This document shows, in pieces, positions 19,164-26,018 of a DNA stretch of 64,000 nucleotides (position 1 is its first letter; each line of letters opens with the position of its first letter). The notes under the pieces are model-generated. The model was not told the DNA's origin. It saw only the letters and a list, made by a program, of their open reading frames with translations, and ran no database searches. The position numbers and the translations under genes were made by a program. The DNA comes from Streptococcus pneumoniae (GTDB lineage: Bacteria; Bacillota; Bacilli; Lactobacillales; Streptococcaceae). The DNA is taken from contig NZ_CRPU01000001.1 in assembly GCF_001096185.1 (NCBI RefSeq), positions 434,001 through 498,000 on the forward strand, written 5' to 3'.

Positions 19164-19629
19164 CTACCCCCAGGAACTTTAAAACGTCTGAGATTTTATA
19201 ATACGCTTTTCTAGTATCTTCAATAGGCGGTATATACTGCGGTAGTCCTGCACCTTCCCATTTTATCAAGGTTTTATCTCCTATGCCCAGTTCTTCCTTT
19301 AGTTCCACCTTACTGATCAAATCTAATCTTTTTTGAGGTACTTTCTCATGGCTTTTTAAATACCGTTCCACCGCTTCCAAAATCTTAGACTTTAAATCTT
19401 CAATCATTTTTTCAAACATCTTAGTACCCCATGGTTTAACCCCTGCAAGCTGAATATATCGCCCATAATCAGGGCTTAAATCCTTGATAGGTGTTTCTAT
19501 TGTCTGTGTACTTTCTCGCTCAATTTGGGCGCTTTTTTGACGGTCTCGGTGGTTTAGATACATGAGAAAGCCAACCAATATCACGGTAAAAATAAGCGCC
19601 TGCGTATTGCTTAAATCTAGTTCATTCAT
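19147..19629 (-). CDS. Membrane-anchored HTH-like island protein
   Basis: A 160-aa protein with an N-terminal hydrophobic helix (about residues 11-24, AQLIFTVILVGF-like) and a helical middle. The C-terminal segment resembles an excisionase/MerR-type DNA-binding fold (KVELKEELGIGDKTLIKWEGAGLPQYIPP...KISDVLKFLG). Similar proteins occur in streptococcal satellites. The combination of membrane anchor and DNA-binding-like end is unusual; a role in replication or excision is possible but unproven. Confidence 0.5.
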   Translation of the reverse strand: MNELDLSNTQALIFTVILVGFLMYLNHRDRQKSAQIERESTQTIETPIKDLSPDYGRYIQLAGVKPWGTKMFEKMIEDLKSKILEAVERYLKSHEKVPQKRLDLISKVELKEELGIGDKTLIKWEGAGLPQYIPPIEDTRKAYYKISDVLKFLGVDDGKD

Positions 19630-19630
19630 G

Positions 19631-19843
19631 CTATGCCCTCGCTTGGTAATTCTTGATATAATTCACTTGATAGCTGTGCTCCATCTTCAGAAAGTCGTAC
19701 ACCTCTTCTGGAGTTACTTTATCATCTAAAAAGTCAATGATGAACTGAAAGAGGTTCGGATTTCTATCCTTGATTTCAGTAATTCGGTTGTCAAATTCTG
19801 ATTGTGTCATGTTATCTAGATCTAGAGTCATATTTTTCTCCAT
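19631..19843 (-). CDS. Hypothetical island protein
   Basis: A 70-aa acidic protein (MEKNMTLDLDNMTQSEFDNR...). It could start at 19843 (after AGGAAAGG) or at the ATG four codons later (19831, after GGAG). It ends one base before the next gene, indicating an operon. No family recognised. Confidence 0.5.
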   Translation of the reverse strand: MEKNMTLDLDNMTQSEFDNRITEIKDRNPNLFQFIIDFLDDKVTPEEVYDFLKMEHSYQVNYIKNYQARA

Positions 19844-20147
19844 TAGCCTTTCCTTGTCCTTTTTCTTGCCTGTTTTCTATATGGTATGCTTCACCACTCC
19901 AAACGCTGGGCGATTGCCCCAAGTTGGCGAACGCTTGTAGCGGTGTTTCGTGAGTAATTACCCATCTTTCAGCTAAACAAGGTCTTAGAATCACCCTGTC
20001 AGCGCTTGATTTCAAAACCTTTTCTAATTGCTTGCCTGCTCTTCGGTTTTTCTTTAGGTATTTGATAGAATAGATATTTTTTGCTATAATCAAAGCATAG
20101 AAAAAATTTCTATACTCTGAATTGTGTCGCTTGCTCTCCTCGGTCAA
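19812..20147 (-). CDS. Doubtful 111-codon frame spanning a putative RNA region
   Basis: The frame runs MTEESKRHNSEYRNFF... through VWSGEAYHIENRQ. It overlaps the next gene, has a poor start and a compositionally odd protein. The DNA also contains one copy of a 29-bp exact repeat found before the integrase (20012-20040), a -10-like TATAAT on the plus strand near 20089, and hairpin-forming stretches. A structured RNA leader or regulatory RNA is as likely as a protein. Confidence 0.25.
   Translation of the reverse strand: MTEESKRHNSEYRNFFYALIIAKNIYSIKYLKKNRRAGKQLEKVLKSSADRVILRPCLAERWVITHETPLQAFANLGQSPSVWSGEAYHIENRQEKGQGKANGEKYDSRSR
20012..20040. repeat. 29-bp exact repeat, copy 1 (early operon)
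   Basis: Identical over 29 bp to 24801-24829 in the same DNA orientation; it ends CTTGCCTGCT. Because the early operon is transcribed leftward, its RNA carries the exact complement of the integrase leader. A third, imperfect copy (two mismatches over 26 bp) is at 24505-24530. Confidence 0.9.
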
Positions 20148-20167
20148 AATTTGAGCAAGTGATTTTT

Positions 20168-20428
20168 TTATTTTCTTTTTGCATGATTACTACCTGACTT
20201 TGGTTTATAAAGCAAGTCTTTACTTTCGATAAGATCCAGAATCCAGCTGAATCCTTGCTCCACCGTTTCAAGAAATGCGCCCAGGTCTTCACTGTCCAAG
20301 TTCTCGTAGTTCATACAAAGATATTCGGCTAGTTGTCTGTCTTTCTCAACTAGCTTTTTAAAATCCTTGGGATACTTAGGAATTTCTACTCCCTTGGCAT
20401 TTGTAACTGTCTTAAAATCATTTTCCAT
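20168..20428 (-). CDS. Hypothetical island protein
   Basis: An 86-aa charged protein (MENDFKTVTNAKGVEIPKYP...) with a WILDLIESKDLLYKPK segment near the end, preceded by AGGAG. It lies 11 bp after the Rha gene. It resembles small early proteins of streptococcal prophages and satellites; no function is assignable. Confidence 0.55.
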   Translation of the reverse strand: MENDFKTVTNAKGVEIPKYPKDFKKLVEKDRQLAEYLCMNYENLDSEDLGAFLETVEQGFSWILDLIESKDLLYKPKSGSNHAKRK

Positions 20429-20439
20429 TTTCTATACTC

Positions 20440-21045
20440 CTATGCTTTAAAAATTAGTTCTTTAATTTCTGAATATCTCATATTCAAGTTGATCATAGCT
20501 ATTGCCATATCTTCCAAACGCTGATAGCTTGTCAGTTCATCACTGGTTAAACTATCAATACCGTTTTCACTTTCTCGCTCTTGCATGAGTTGGGACTTGT
20601 TTTTCCCAGTCGCTCCCTTTAGTAGTAAGTTTGTAAGTGTACTATAGGCATGCTGAGGTGCTTTCTCCCATGATTTGATAGCTTCGGTTAAGGTCTTGCG
20701 CTTTGGCTTTTCCAGTTCCCGTTGAAGATAGCGTTTAGAAAGTTCATCACGCATTTCAAAGAATGCTTTGACTAGGTTCTTTTTGAATTGCCGTACTGGT
20801 TCGGTATTCTTTAGATAAGTGATCAGCAAGGTAGCTTGTTGCTCATTCAGAAGATAAATTTTTTTCGGTTGCCCTCTCTTATCTAATTTATGGATTTTAA
20901 ATCCAAGTATTCCCAACGCTTCAAAATCAGCTTTATTGTCTCTGACTAAGCGTGTAATAGTATGGTGCTGTACTTCAGCACATTCAGCGATAATCTCGCT
21001 CGTAGTATACGGCTCTTTCTTGCCGTCCATATAAACCAGTTCCAT
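20440..21045 (-). CDS. Rha-family phage regulator/antirepressor
   Basis: A 201-aa protein with the Rha N-terminal domain. The pattern is YTTSEIIAECAEVQHHTITRLV, then the ILGFKIHKLDKRGQPKKIYLLNEQQATLLITYLKNTEPVRQFKKNLVKAFFEM core typical of Rha and KilA/antirepressor proteins. Such proteins modulate lysogeny and helper interactions. I start at ATG 21045, after GAAAGGAGCG; the longer start at 21072 has no site. It is the second gene of the leftward early operon. Confidence 0.85.
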   Translation of the reverse strand: MELVYMDGKKEPYTTSEIIAECAEVQHHTITRLVRDNKADFEALGILGFKIHKLDKRGQPKKIYLLNEQQATLLITYLKNTEPVRQFKKNLVKAFFEMRDELSKRYLQRELEKPKRKTLTEAIKSWEKAPQHAYSTLTNLLLKGATGKNKSQLMQERESENGIDSLTSDELTSYQRLEDMAIAMINLNMRYSEIKELIFKA

Positions 21046-21207
21046 TGGTTCGCTCCTTTCTTCTTTTGTCAATGCTTGCCACCTAAAACAGTACCAAAGT
21101 AAATCATTGAGGTAGGGAAAATTTAGGAGAGAATAAACCCCTACAAACCCTTGATACTGCCATAGGTAGCAAGCAAAATATTTCTAGATTCTGTCTTATG
21201 TCCCTTT

Positions 21208-21393
21208 CTAGTAATCTTCAGCTAGCCATTCCATGGCTTTTTGGTAAATGCTCGGCTTGACTTCGCCACCGTCTCGAATTTTTCGATAGGTAACTTGTGT
21301 AACTCCGATTTCTTCGCCTGCTTGCTTAGCAGTCAATTTCTTATCAGCTTGCTTTCGGCGAATCGCTTTTGCTTGTGTTGAGGTAATAAGCAA
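21208..21393 (-). CDS. Small Cro/AlpA-like HTH protein
   Basis: A 61-aa HTH protein (KLTAKQAGEEIGVTQVTYRKIRDG), the first gene of the leftward early operon and divergent from the CI-like repressor. This places it in the Cro position; an excisionase-like role is an alternative. The ribosome binding site AAGGAGG precedes it. Its promoter (21439-21467, minus strand) lies between two copies of a palindromic operator. Confidence 0.75.
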   Translation of the reverse strand: MLITSTQAKAIRRKQADKKLTAKQAGEEIGVTQVTYRKIRDGGEVKPSIYQKAMEWLAEDY

Positions 21394-21414
21394 TGTAAGT
21401 TCCTCCTTTCTTTA

Positions 21415-21513
21415 TAACATTTTTGTTAGTTCTCTTGTATTTTACTAAATAAAATGTTAGTTGTCAACAATTTCTAACATTTTTGTTAAAAAATTATTTT
21501 TTTATGTTATAAT
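21415..21513. promoter_or_regulatory. Divergent lysogeny control region with twin operators
   Basis: Two identical 14-bp palindromic elements TAACATTTTTGTTA lie exactly 60 bp apart (21415-21428 and 21475-21488), with half-site-like TGTTAG and CAACA between them. The leftward promoter is TTGACA (21462-21467), 17 bp, TAAAAT (21439-21444). The rightward promoter has TATAAT at 21508-21513 and its -35 region overlaps the second operator. The repressor encoded to the right probably binds both palindromes, blocking the early operon and tuning itself. Confidence 0.8.
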
Positions 21514-21532
21514 TATCCTGAGGTAATATATA

Positions 21533-22153
21533 ATGAACAGATTACAAGAGTTACGAAAAAACAAAGGGGATACCCAGAAAACACTTGCTGAACTTCTTGG
21601 TGTGTCAGAAATGACTATATCACGTTGGGAAAAAGAACCAGAATTAAAAATTAAATATGAATATATACAAAAACTAGCGGAGTATTTTAAAGTTAACATT
21701 GGTTATCTGCTGGGATATGATAAAACTATCCAAAATGAAGCATTAGGTAGCTATCAAAATATGGCAAGATTATTACGCACTAACCCAGATTTAAAAAATA
21801 TAATTTCAGAATACGATGAAACTAATCGAAAAAACGGGAAGTGGGATTTATCTCTTTTAGTAGAAACTGATAAGCTCCCTATAATCGAACAAGATATTAA
21901 GAATCTTATTCTTGAAGAGTGGAAAAAAACTCAAGCTGAAGATTATGATGAGGAAATATATGGTACTCTTTCTGATAATATTTCAAGAATCTATATAGCT
22001 CTTGGACAACTGCCAATAGTTTTTAAAGATTTTTTCGGTTCTTTTCTAACCCTTCCAACATCTGATAAAAAAATCGTTATGCAACTAGTAAATAGTCTAT
22101 ACGAAAAAAATAAAGGAATCGGTGTCATAGAAGAGCATCCTGATAAACAATAA
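21533..22153 (+). CDS. CI-like XRE repressor of the island
   Basis: A 206-aa repressor with an N-terminal XRE helix-turn-helix (QKTLAELLGVSEMTISRWEKE, residues ~15-36). The C-terminal domain is without an obvious LexA-type Ser/Lys protease motif, as is usual for satellite master repressors that are relieved by a helper protein rather than RecA cleavage. It faces the early operon across the twin operator region. The start follows CTGAGG at a short distance. Confidence 0.85.
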   Translation: MNRLQELRKNKGDTQKTLAELLGVSEMTISRWEKEPELKIKYEYIQKLAEYFKVNIGYLLGYDKTIQNEALGSYQNMARLLRTNPDLKNIISEYDETNRKNGKWDLSLLVETDKLPIIEQDIKNLILEEWKKTQAEDYDEEIYGTLSDNISRIYIALGQLPIVFKDFFGSFLTLPTSDKKIVMQLVNSLYEKNKGIGVIEEHPDKQ

Positions 22154-22205
22154 TTTGGAATTTACATAAAATTATCTGATAAAAAACTAAAAAGGAGTAA
22201 CACCC

Positions 22206-22475
22206 ATGGGATTTTTTGACACTGTAAAACAAGAAGGTAGTTTTTCTACTGCATCTGGAGTAAATGGACTACACTACGTTGTCCTCCAGGTAACGTTGAA
22301 AGAAAAGTTTTTCGGCACTGGATCAGGAAACCTTACAGAATTAGAAGATGTTATCAATAAACAAGCTTCAAAAGGTTATCGCCTACATACCATCACAACC
22401 GCCAATGGTGGAAGCAAAGGACTGGGTGGTGGTGACCGTATCCAGGCTACAATGGTTTTTGAGAAAATTCTATAA
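22206..22475 (+). CDS. DUF4177-type small protein
   Basis: An 89-aa protein with the DUF4177 pattern: a YVVLQVTLKEKFF strand, then LEDVINKQASKGYRLHTITTANGG. It ends in a strand VFEKIL. It follows the repressor at 52 bp and is preceded by AAAGGAG. Function is unknown; genes like it occur beside repressors in streptococcal satellites and phages, where they may be expressed in the integrated state. Confidence 0.7.
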   Translation: MGFFDTVKQEGSFSTASGVNGLHYVVLQVTLKEKFFGTGSGNLTELEDVINKQASKGYRLHTITTANGGSKGLGGGDRIQATMVFEKIL

Positions 22476-22524
22476 AAATTCCCCATCTTTTATTAGAAAA
22501 CAATCAGCATATAGGAGGCTACTT

Positions 22525-23064
22525 ATGAAAAAATTACTAAGCACGTCAACTATTTTACTTTCTGCTACCATTCTAGTAGCTTGCTCTAACAATCAATCAA
22601 CTACCAAAGATAGCTCGGAGCAACCAAAAACGGAGCAAAAAAATACTACTTCAACAAACACAAAAGCCAAAGTAGATAACAGTAAATACGATGATTTAAT
22701 TTCTGAAATCAAATCAAAATTAGATCCTGAATCAACTGGCGCAATAAGCGTTAAAATTCAAAATAACGTAATCGATTCAGATTCATCCGAACCGCATGAT
22801 ACAATCATGATTTTGCTAACTGGAACGGCTAAAGATAACGCAAAAGAGACCATGGCCGCAATCAATTCAAATTCTGCTACAACTAATCAGCAAAATGCAA
22901 TTACCGTATTTCGGATGTCTATATCTGAGTTTGCTAAAAAATTACCAGACGACAATACTACTCTTTCCCTTGGGTATGAAAAATCTGCTGATCAATACGA
23001 CTTAATCGCAAAATCTTCAAAACAAAAAGATTTTATCCCTGTTGGAGAAATCATCGTAAATTAA
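22525..23064 (+). CDS. Island-encoded lipoprotein
   Basis: A 179-aa secreted lipoprotein. The signal peptide MKKLLSTSTILLSATILVAC ends in a lipobox (LVAC) with lipidation at Cys20. A Ser/Thr/Lys-rich linker then leads to a folded domain. I use the ATG at 22525 behind AGGAGG; the reading frame extends upstream through the DUF4177 gene but is not coding there. Expressed beside the repressor, it could be a lysogenic conversion or superinfection-exclusion protein. That is inference; no known family was recognised. Confidence 0.75.
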   Translation: MKKLLSTSTILLSATILVACSNNQSTTKDSSEQPKTEQKNTTSTNTKAKVDNSKYDDLISEIKSKLDPESTGAISVKIQNNVIDSDSSEPHDTIMILLTGTAKDNAKETMAAINSNSATTNQQNAITVFRMSISEFAKKLPDDNTTLSLGYEKSADQYDLIAKSSKQKDFIPVGEIIVN

Positions 23065-23193
23065 AAAACTCCCCCATATTCTCCAATAGCGCCCCTATTT
23101 CTAAGGTCTATTGTGCAAAAACAAGGGAAAATGAAAAATAGAAAGCCAATTTTACAGACTAAAGTGTAAAAAACGGCAAATTTGACAAATAGA
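23063..23193. repeat. 131-bp direct repeat, copy 1
   Basis: It starts AAAAAACTCCCCCATATT and ends TTGACAAATAGA. Copy 2 (24172-24302) has the same length, with scattered substitutions and no net indel. The copies bracket the MazF-like gene and the first small RNA. Both contain CTATTGTGCAAAAA and a later ACTAAAGTG[TC]AAAAAACGG, suggestive of protein-binding sites. A degenerate third trace may exist around 24700-24740 (CCCCATATTCGCC). Confidence 0.9.
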
Positions 23194-23252
23194 GATGACT
23201 AATATCTTCTAAACCATCGGCGAAATCGTGGACATATATAGAGAGAATTAAA

Positions 23253-24017
23253 ATGAACAAAGAAAATCCATATTTTGAACAAACCAAACAAAACTACATA
23301 GAAGTTGAAAAACTCTATAAAATTGGTAAAGCAAAGCATACATCTTCTAAATACAGATTTCTTGCACCAGCAGTTAAAAGACAATCTGAACAATTCTTAT
23401 TTGAAGCCAAGACTCAAAAAAGAAAATATTGGAAATTCAGTCGTGGTTCTCTGGTATTCGTAGAGTTCGGTGTAAATATAGGCGGAGAATTATCAAATAA
23501 TCATTGGGCTATTGTCTTAGACAAAGTAGATAGTCCCTATAAAAAAACACTTACAGTAATTCCCCTAACATCTAAAAATCAAATAGATACTGTACTCATA
23601 GACGAAGTCATTGCAGAATATCCTTCTATTTTGCTTGATGAATATATTGAAAAATTACACAAAGAATTATTTGCCTACCTAAAATATTTAGATTCCAATA
23701 ATGCAATTACTGAAGCTGCCTTATCGGATGTCTACCAAGCTTATACAGAACAATTTTCAAACGAAATAATTCAACCTAAGATAATAGACGATGATAACCT
23801 TAAACGGACACAATCAGAAATAAATGACGTTATTGAATTAACTCAATACTACAAAAAATACATTAAGCGTTCTTATGCCAAGTGTAATAACCTTCAAACA
23901 ATCAGCAAAGATAGAATTTTAAAGAAAAATAGATTAGATCCAATCGGAAAAATGAAAGTATCTGATAACACATTGGACAAAATTAACGAAAAGTTAAAAG
24001 AATTATACCTTTTCTAA
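23253..24017 (+). CDS. MazF/PemK-like toxin-domain protein
   Basis: A 254-aa protein. Residues ~62-110 (KFSRGSLVFVEFG, then GGELSNNHWAIVLDK, then TLTVIPLTSK) follow the MazF/PemK core of endoribonuclease toxins: the RG-x-x-x-x-V-x-FG start, the paired strands with WAIVL, and the V-x-PLTSK strand. The flanking N-terminal helix (1-60) and the long C-terminal half (110-254, helical, Lys-rich) are extra; classic MazF is ~110 aa. No antitoxin protein gene adjoins it. Immediately downstream is a predicted structured small RNA. It occupies the accessory slot between repressor and integrase, where satellites often carry anti-phage genes. Toxicity and target are inferred. The ribosome binding site (GAGAG) is weak. 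Confidence 0.7.
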   Translation: MNKENPYFEQTKQNYIEVEKLYKIGKAKHTSSKYRFLAPAVKRQSEQFLFEAKTQKRKYWKFSRGSLVFVEFGVNIGGELSNNHWAIVLDKVDSPYKKTLTVIPLTSKNQIDTVLIDEVIAEYPSILLDEYIEKLHKELFAYLKYLDSNNAITEAALSDVYQAYTEQFSNEIIQPKIIDDDNLKRTQSEINDVIELTQYYKKYIKRSYAKCNNLQTISKDRILKKNRLDPIGKMKVSDNTLDKINEKLKELYLF

Positions 24018-24021
24018 TCTC

Positions 24022-24050
24022 TTGACATTTTTTAATAATTATATTACAAT
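24022..24050 (+). promoter_or_regulatory. Promoter of small RNA 1
   Basis: TTGACA (24022-24027), a 17-bp AT-rich spacer and TACAAT (24045-24050), starting five bases after the MazF-like stop codon. This is one of the best promoter matches in the island and would start RNA near 24057. Confidence 0.75.
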
Positions 24051-24056
24051 ACAGCT

Positions 24057-24147
24057 ATTAGGAGTTTAGCTCCATAAAGTTTACATTTGGATTTTAGATC
24101 CATAACGTGATAGTAGCCGTATTTGATACGGCTACTTTTCTTTTTAT
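24057..24147 (+). ncRNA. Predicted small RNA 1 with two tandem hairpins
   Basis: A predicted ~90-nt transcript. It contains GGAG-TTTAG-CTCC-ATAA (from 24061) and, 28 bases on, GGAT-TTTAG-ATCC-ATAA (from 24089). These are two tandem hairpins with the same loop and a compensatory change in the stem (G-C to T-A). The transcript ends in a ten-base-pair stem GTAGCCGTAT/ATACGGCTAC (24113-24135) and a T-rich tract. No open reading frame of note. It lies directly behind the MazF-like gene, inside the 131-bp repeat cassette. Confidence 0.6.
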
Positions 24148-24171
24148 ATTCTAGTAAACATAACTTAAAAT

Positions 24172-24302
24172 AAAAAACTCCCCCATATTCACCAATAGCA
24201 ACCCTATTTCTACGGTCTATTGTGCAAAAATGGAGGAAATTGAAGAATAGAAAACCAATTTTACAGACTAAAGTGCAAAAAACGGCAAAATTGACAAATA
24301 GA
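24172..24302. repeat. 131-bp direct repeat, copy 2
   Basis: Second copy of the repeat at 23063-23193, same orientation and length, about 1.1 kb away. Homologous recombination between them would delete the MazF-like gene with small RNA 1. Confidence 0.9.
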
Positions 24303-24381
24303 AAGGAGAATCACTAGACTACGAAACAACACGGAAGGGACAGTTTTAGGACGAAAAAAGGCGAACTTATTCGCTAATTTG

Positions 24382-24480
24382 TTTACATATATCTCCAAAT
24401 GGATTATAATTTATTTAATCTTAATGAATGGTTGCAGTAGTGACCTACCAAAAGGGGCTTTTAACGAAGCTCCTTTTGTG
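24382..24480 (+). ncRNA. Predicted small RNA 2
   Basis: Promoter TTTACA (24382-24387), 17 bp, TATAAT (24405-24410), giving a start near 24417. The ~65-nt product has a small hairpin GTAG-TGAC-CTAC (24437-24448) and an eleven-pair terminator stem AAAAGGGGCTT/AAGCTCCTTTT (24450-24477). No ORF. Layout matches the neighbours: one short hairpin, then a terminator. Confidence 0.5.
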
Positions 24481-24532
24481 CATTATTTTGAGGTTTAATC
24501 AATGAAACCATTTCTAATTGCTTACCTGCTGA

Positions 24533-24653
24533 TTAACATCTATTAGACTTTAATCTATAATTAAGTTACTTAGAGGTTTACCCTCATGTTTTTTAAACTT
24601 TGAGCCTCAGCGCTCCAGGGAAGTAGCTTAGTTGTTACTTCCTTTTTATTTTC
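24533..24653 (+). ncRNA. Predicted small RNA 3
   Basis: Promoter TTAACA (24533-24538), 17 bp, TATAAT (24556-24561), giving a start near 24568. The ~85-nt product has GAGG-TTTAC-CCTC-AT (24573-24587), resembling the GGAN-TTTAG-NTCC-AT hairpins of RNA 1. It ends in a GGAAGTA/TACTTCC stem (24619-24642) followed by a T-rich tract. No ORF. The imperfect third copy of the 29-bp repeat (24505-24530) lies just upstream of the -35 box. Confidence 0.5.
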
Positions 24654-24851
24654 TAAATAAAACTCTTGCAATATAGGGACTTTCTTAAAATCTCATATAA
24701 GCCCCATATTCGCCTTGTTTTCTATTCTGGTACAATTTACCGTCTGACTGCTTAAAATCGAAAATAGGGGCATTCTCGTAGCTCCTCGCATGGTATAAAC
24801 TCAAAACCTTTTCTAATTGCTTGCCTGCTGATGGAAAAAGGAGTTAAAACC
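24654..24851. other. Integrase leader region
   Basis: About 200 bp before the integrase start. It holds a possible -10 (TACAAT at 24731), a CCCCATATTCGCC stretch related to the 131-bp repeats, and copy 2 of the 29-bp repeat (24801-24829), immediately followed by the integrase ribosome binding site. I could not pair the -10 with a good -35. Confidence 0.5.
24801..24829. repeat. 29-bp exact repeat, copy 2 (integrase leader)
   Basis: Identical to 20012-20040. It ends six bases before the AAAAAGGAG ribosome binding site of the integrase, so any RNA pairing here could affect integrase translation. Confidence 0.9.
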
Positions 24852-26018
24852 ATGAAAATTACACAACATACGAAAAAAGACGGATCAGCAGTCTACCGCT
24901 CCAGTATCTATCTTGGCATTGATTCTGTGACTGGTAAGAAGGTCAAGACTACCATATCAGCACGAACAAAGAAAGAACTCAAAAACAAGGTCACCCAGGC
25001 TAAGGTAGCATTTGAGAAAAACGGCTCTACACGGAAACAACGCTCACATATAACAACCTATAGCGAACTTGTGGACTTATTTTGGCAAACCTACCAGCAT
25101 ACCATAAAGACTAATACGCAGATAAAGATAAGAGGTTGCTTAAATAATTACCTCTTACCCTCATTTGGTACTTACAAACTAGATAAACTTACACCTGTCA
25201 TTATCCAAACTCAGGTAAATAAGTGGGCTGATGAGTACAATCAGGACGGAACGGGGTATAAAGAATACAATCATCTTCATGCCTTAAATAAACGTATTCT
25301 ACAGTACGGAGTTTCTATCCAGGCATTAGATAATAACCCTGCTCGTGATGTTGTCATTCCCAGAAAGATAACCAGAGATAAACAAGAAATTAAATACTTT
25401 CAAGATCAGGAACTTAAAAACTTCCTCTCCTATCTCGATAATCTGGAGAATACCTTTATCAATTTCTATGATACTGTGCTTTATAAAACGCTCCTAGCTA
25501 CTGGACTTCGCATCCGTGAATGTCTTGCCCTGGAATGGTCTGATATTGACCTGCAGAACGGAACAATCGATATTAACAAAACACTCAACATTTTAAACCA
25601 GGTAAACACTCCTAAGACAAAATCAAGTTATAGAGTTCTAGATATCGATCATAAAACAGTGCTCATGCTTCGTCTCTACCGAGCAAGACAAGCAGAAAAC
25701 GGTAGAAATATTGGCCTAACCTATGAGAAAGTATTCTCTGATAGCTTTGACAACTATGTCAATACTCGAAAGGTTGATTATCGCCTACATAAGCACTTAA
25801 AAAACGCTAACTGTACTGACTTAGGCTTTCATGCTTTCCGACACACTCACGCTAGTATCTTGCTTAATGCTGGTCTACCTTACAAGGAGATACAGACACG
25901 GCTTGGCCATGCAAAAATATCTGTAACTATGGACACTTACAGCCATTTATCAAAAGAAAACCAAAAAAGAGCAGTCTCATTCTTTGAAACTGCCCTCGAA
26001 AAAATAAAAAGTTCTTAA
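24852..26018 (+). CDS. int: Tyrosine recombinase (island integrase)
   Basis: A 388-aa site-specific integrase. An N-terminal AP2-like arm-binding domain (KITQHTKKDGSAVYRSS...) is followed by a SAM-like core-binding domain (residues ~55-150). The catalytic domain has the first Arg in ATGLRIRECLALEW (about residue 210), HAFRH (327-331), LGHA and the nucleophile Tyr in MDTYSHL (363). I start at ATG 24852 behind AAAAGGAG rather than the in-frame ATG at 24831, which lacks spacing. The stop codon lies inside the right att repeat, as usual for this family. Leader pairing with the early transcript is discussed as a finding. Confidence 0.95.
   Translation: MKITQHTKKDGSAVYRSSIYLGIDSVTGKKVKTTISARTKKELKNKVTQAKVAFEKNGSTRKQRSHITTYSELVDLFWQTYQHTIKTNTQIKIRGCLNNYLLPSFGTYKLDKLTPVIIQTQVNKWADEYNQDGTGYKEYNHLHALNKRILQYGVSIQALDNNPARDVVIPRKITRDKQEIKYFQDQELKNFLSYLDNLENTFINFYDTVLYKTLLATGLRIRECLALEWSDIDLQNGTIDINKTLNILNQVNTPKTKSSYRVLDIDHKTVLMLRLYRARQAENGRNIGLTYEKVFSDSFDNYVNTRKVDYRLHKHLKNANCTDLGFHAFRHTHASILLNAGLPYKEIQTRLGHAKISVTMDTYSHLSKENQKRAVSFFETALEKIKSS

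Noticed and set aside
22348-22524. Upstream extension of the lipoprotein frame
   Set aside because: It overlaps the DUF4177 gene in another frame; the ATG at 22525 has AGGAGG and begins a proper lipoprotein signal.
23253-24017. Classic two-protein MazEF operon
   Set aside because: No small antitoxin gene lies immediately upstream or downstream; the neighbours are 131-bp repeats and a non-coding RNA-like unit.
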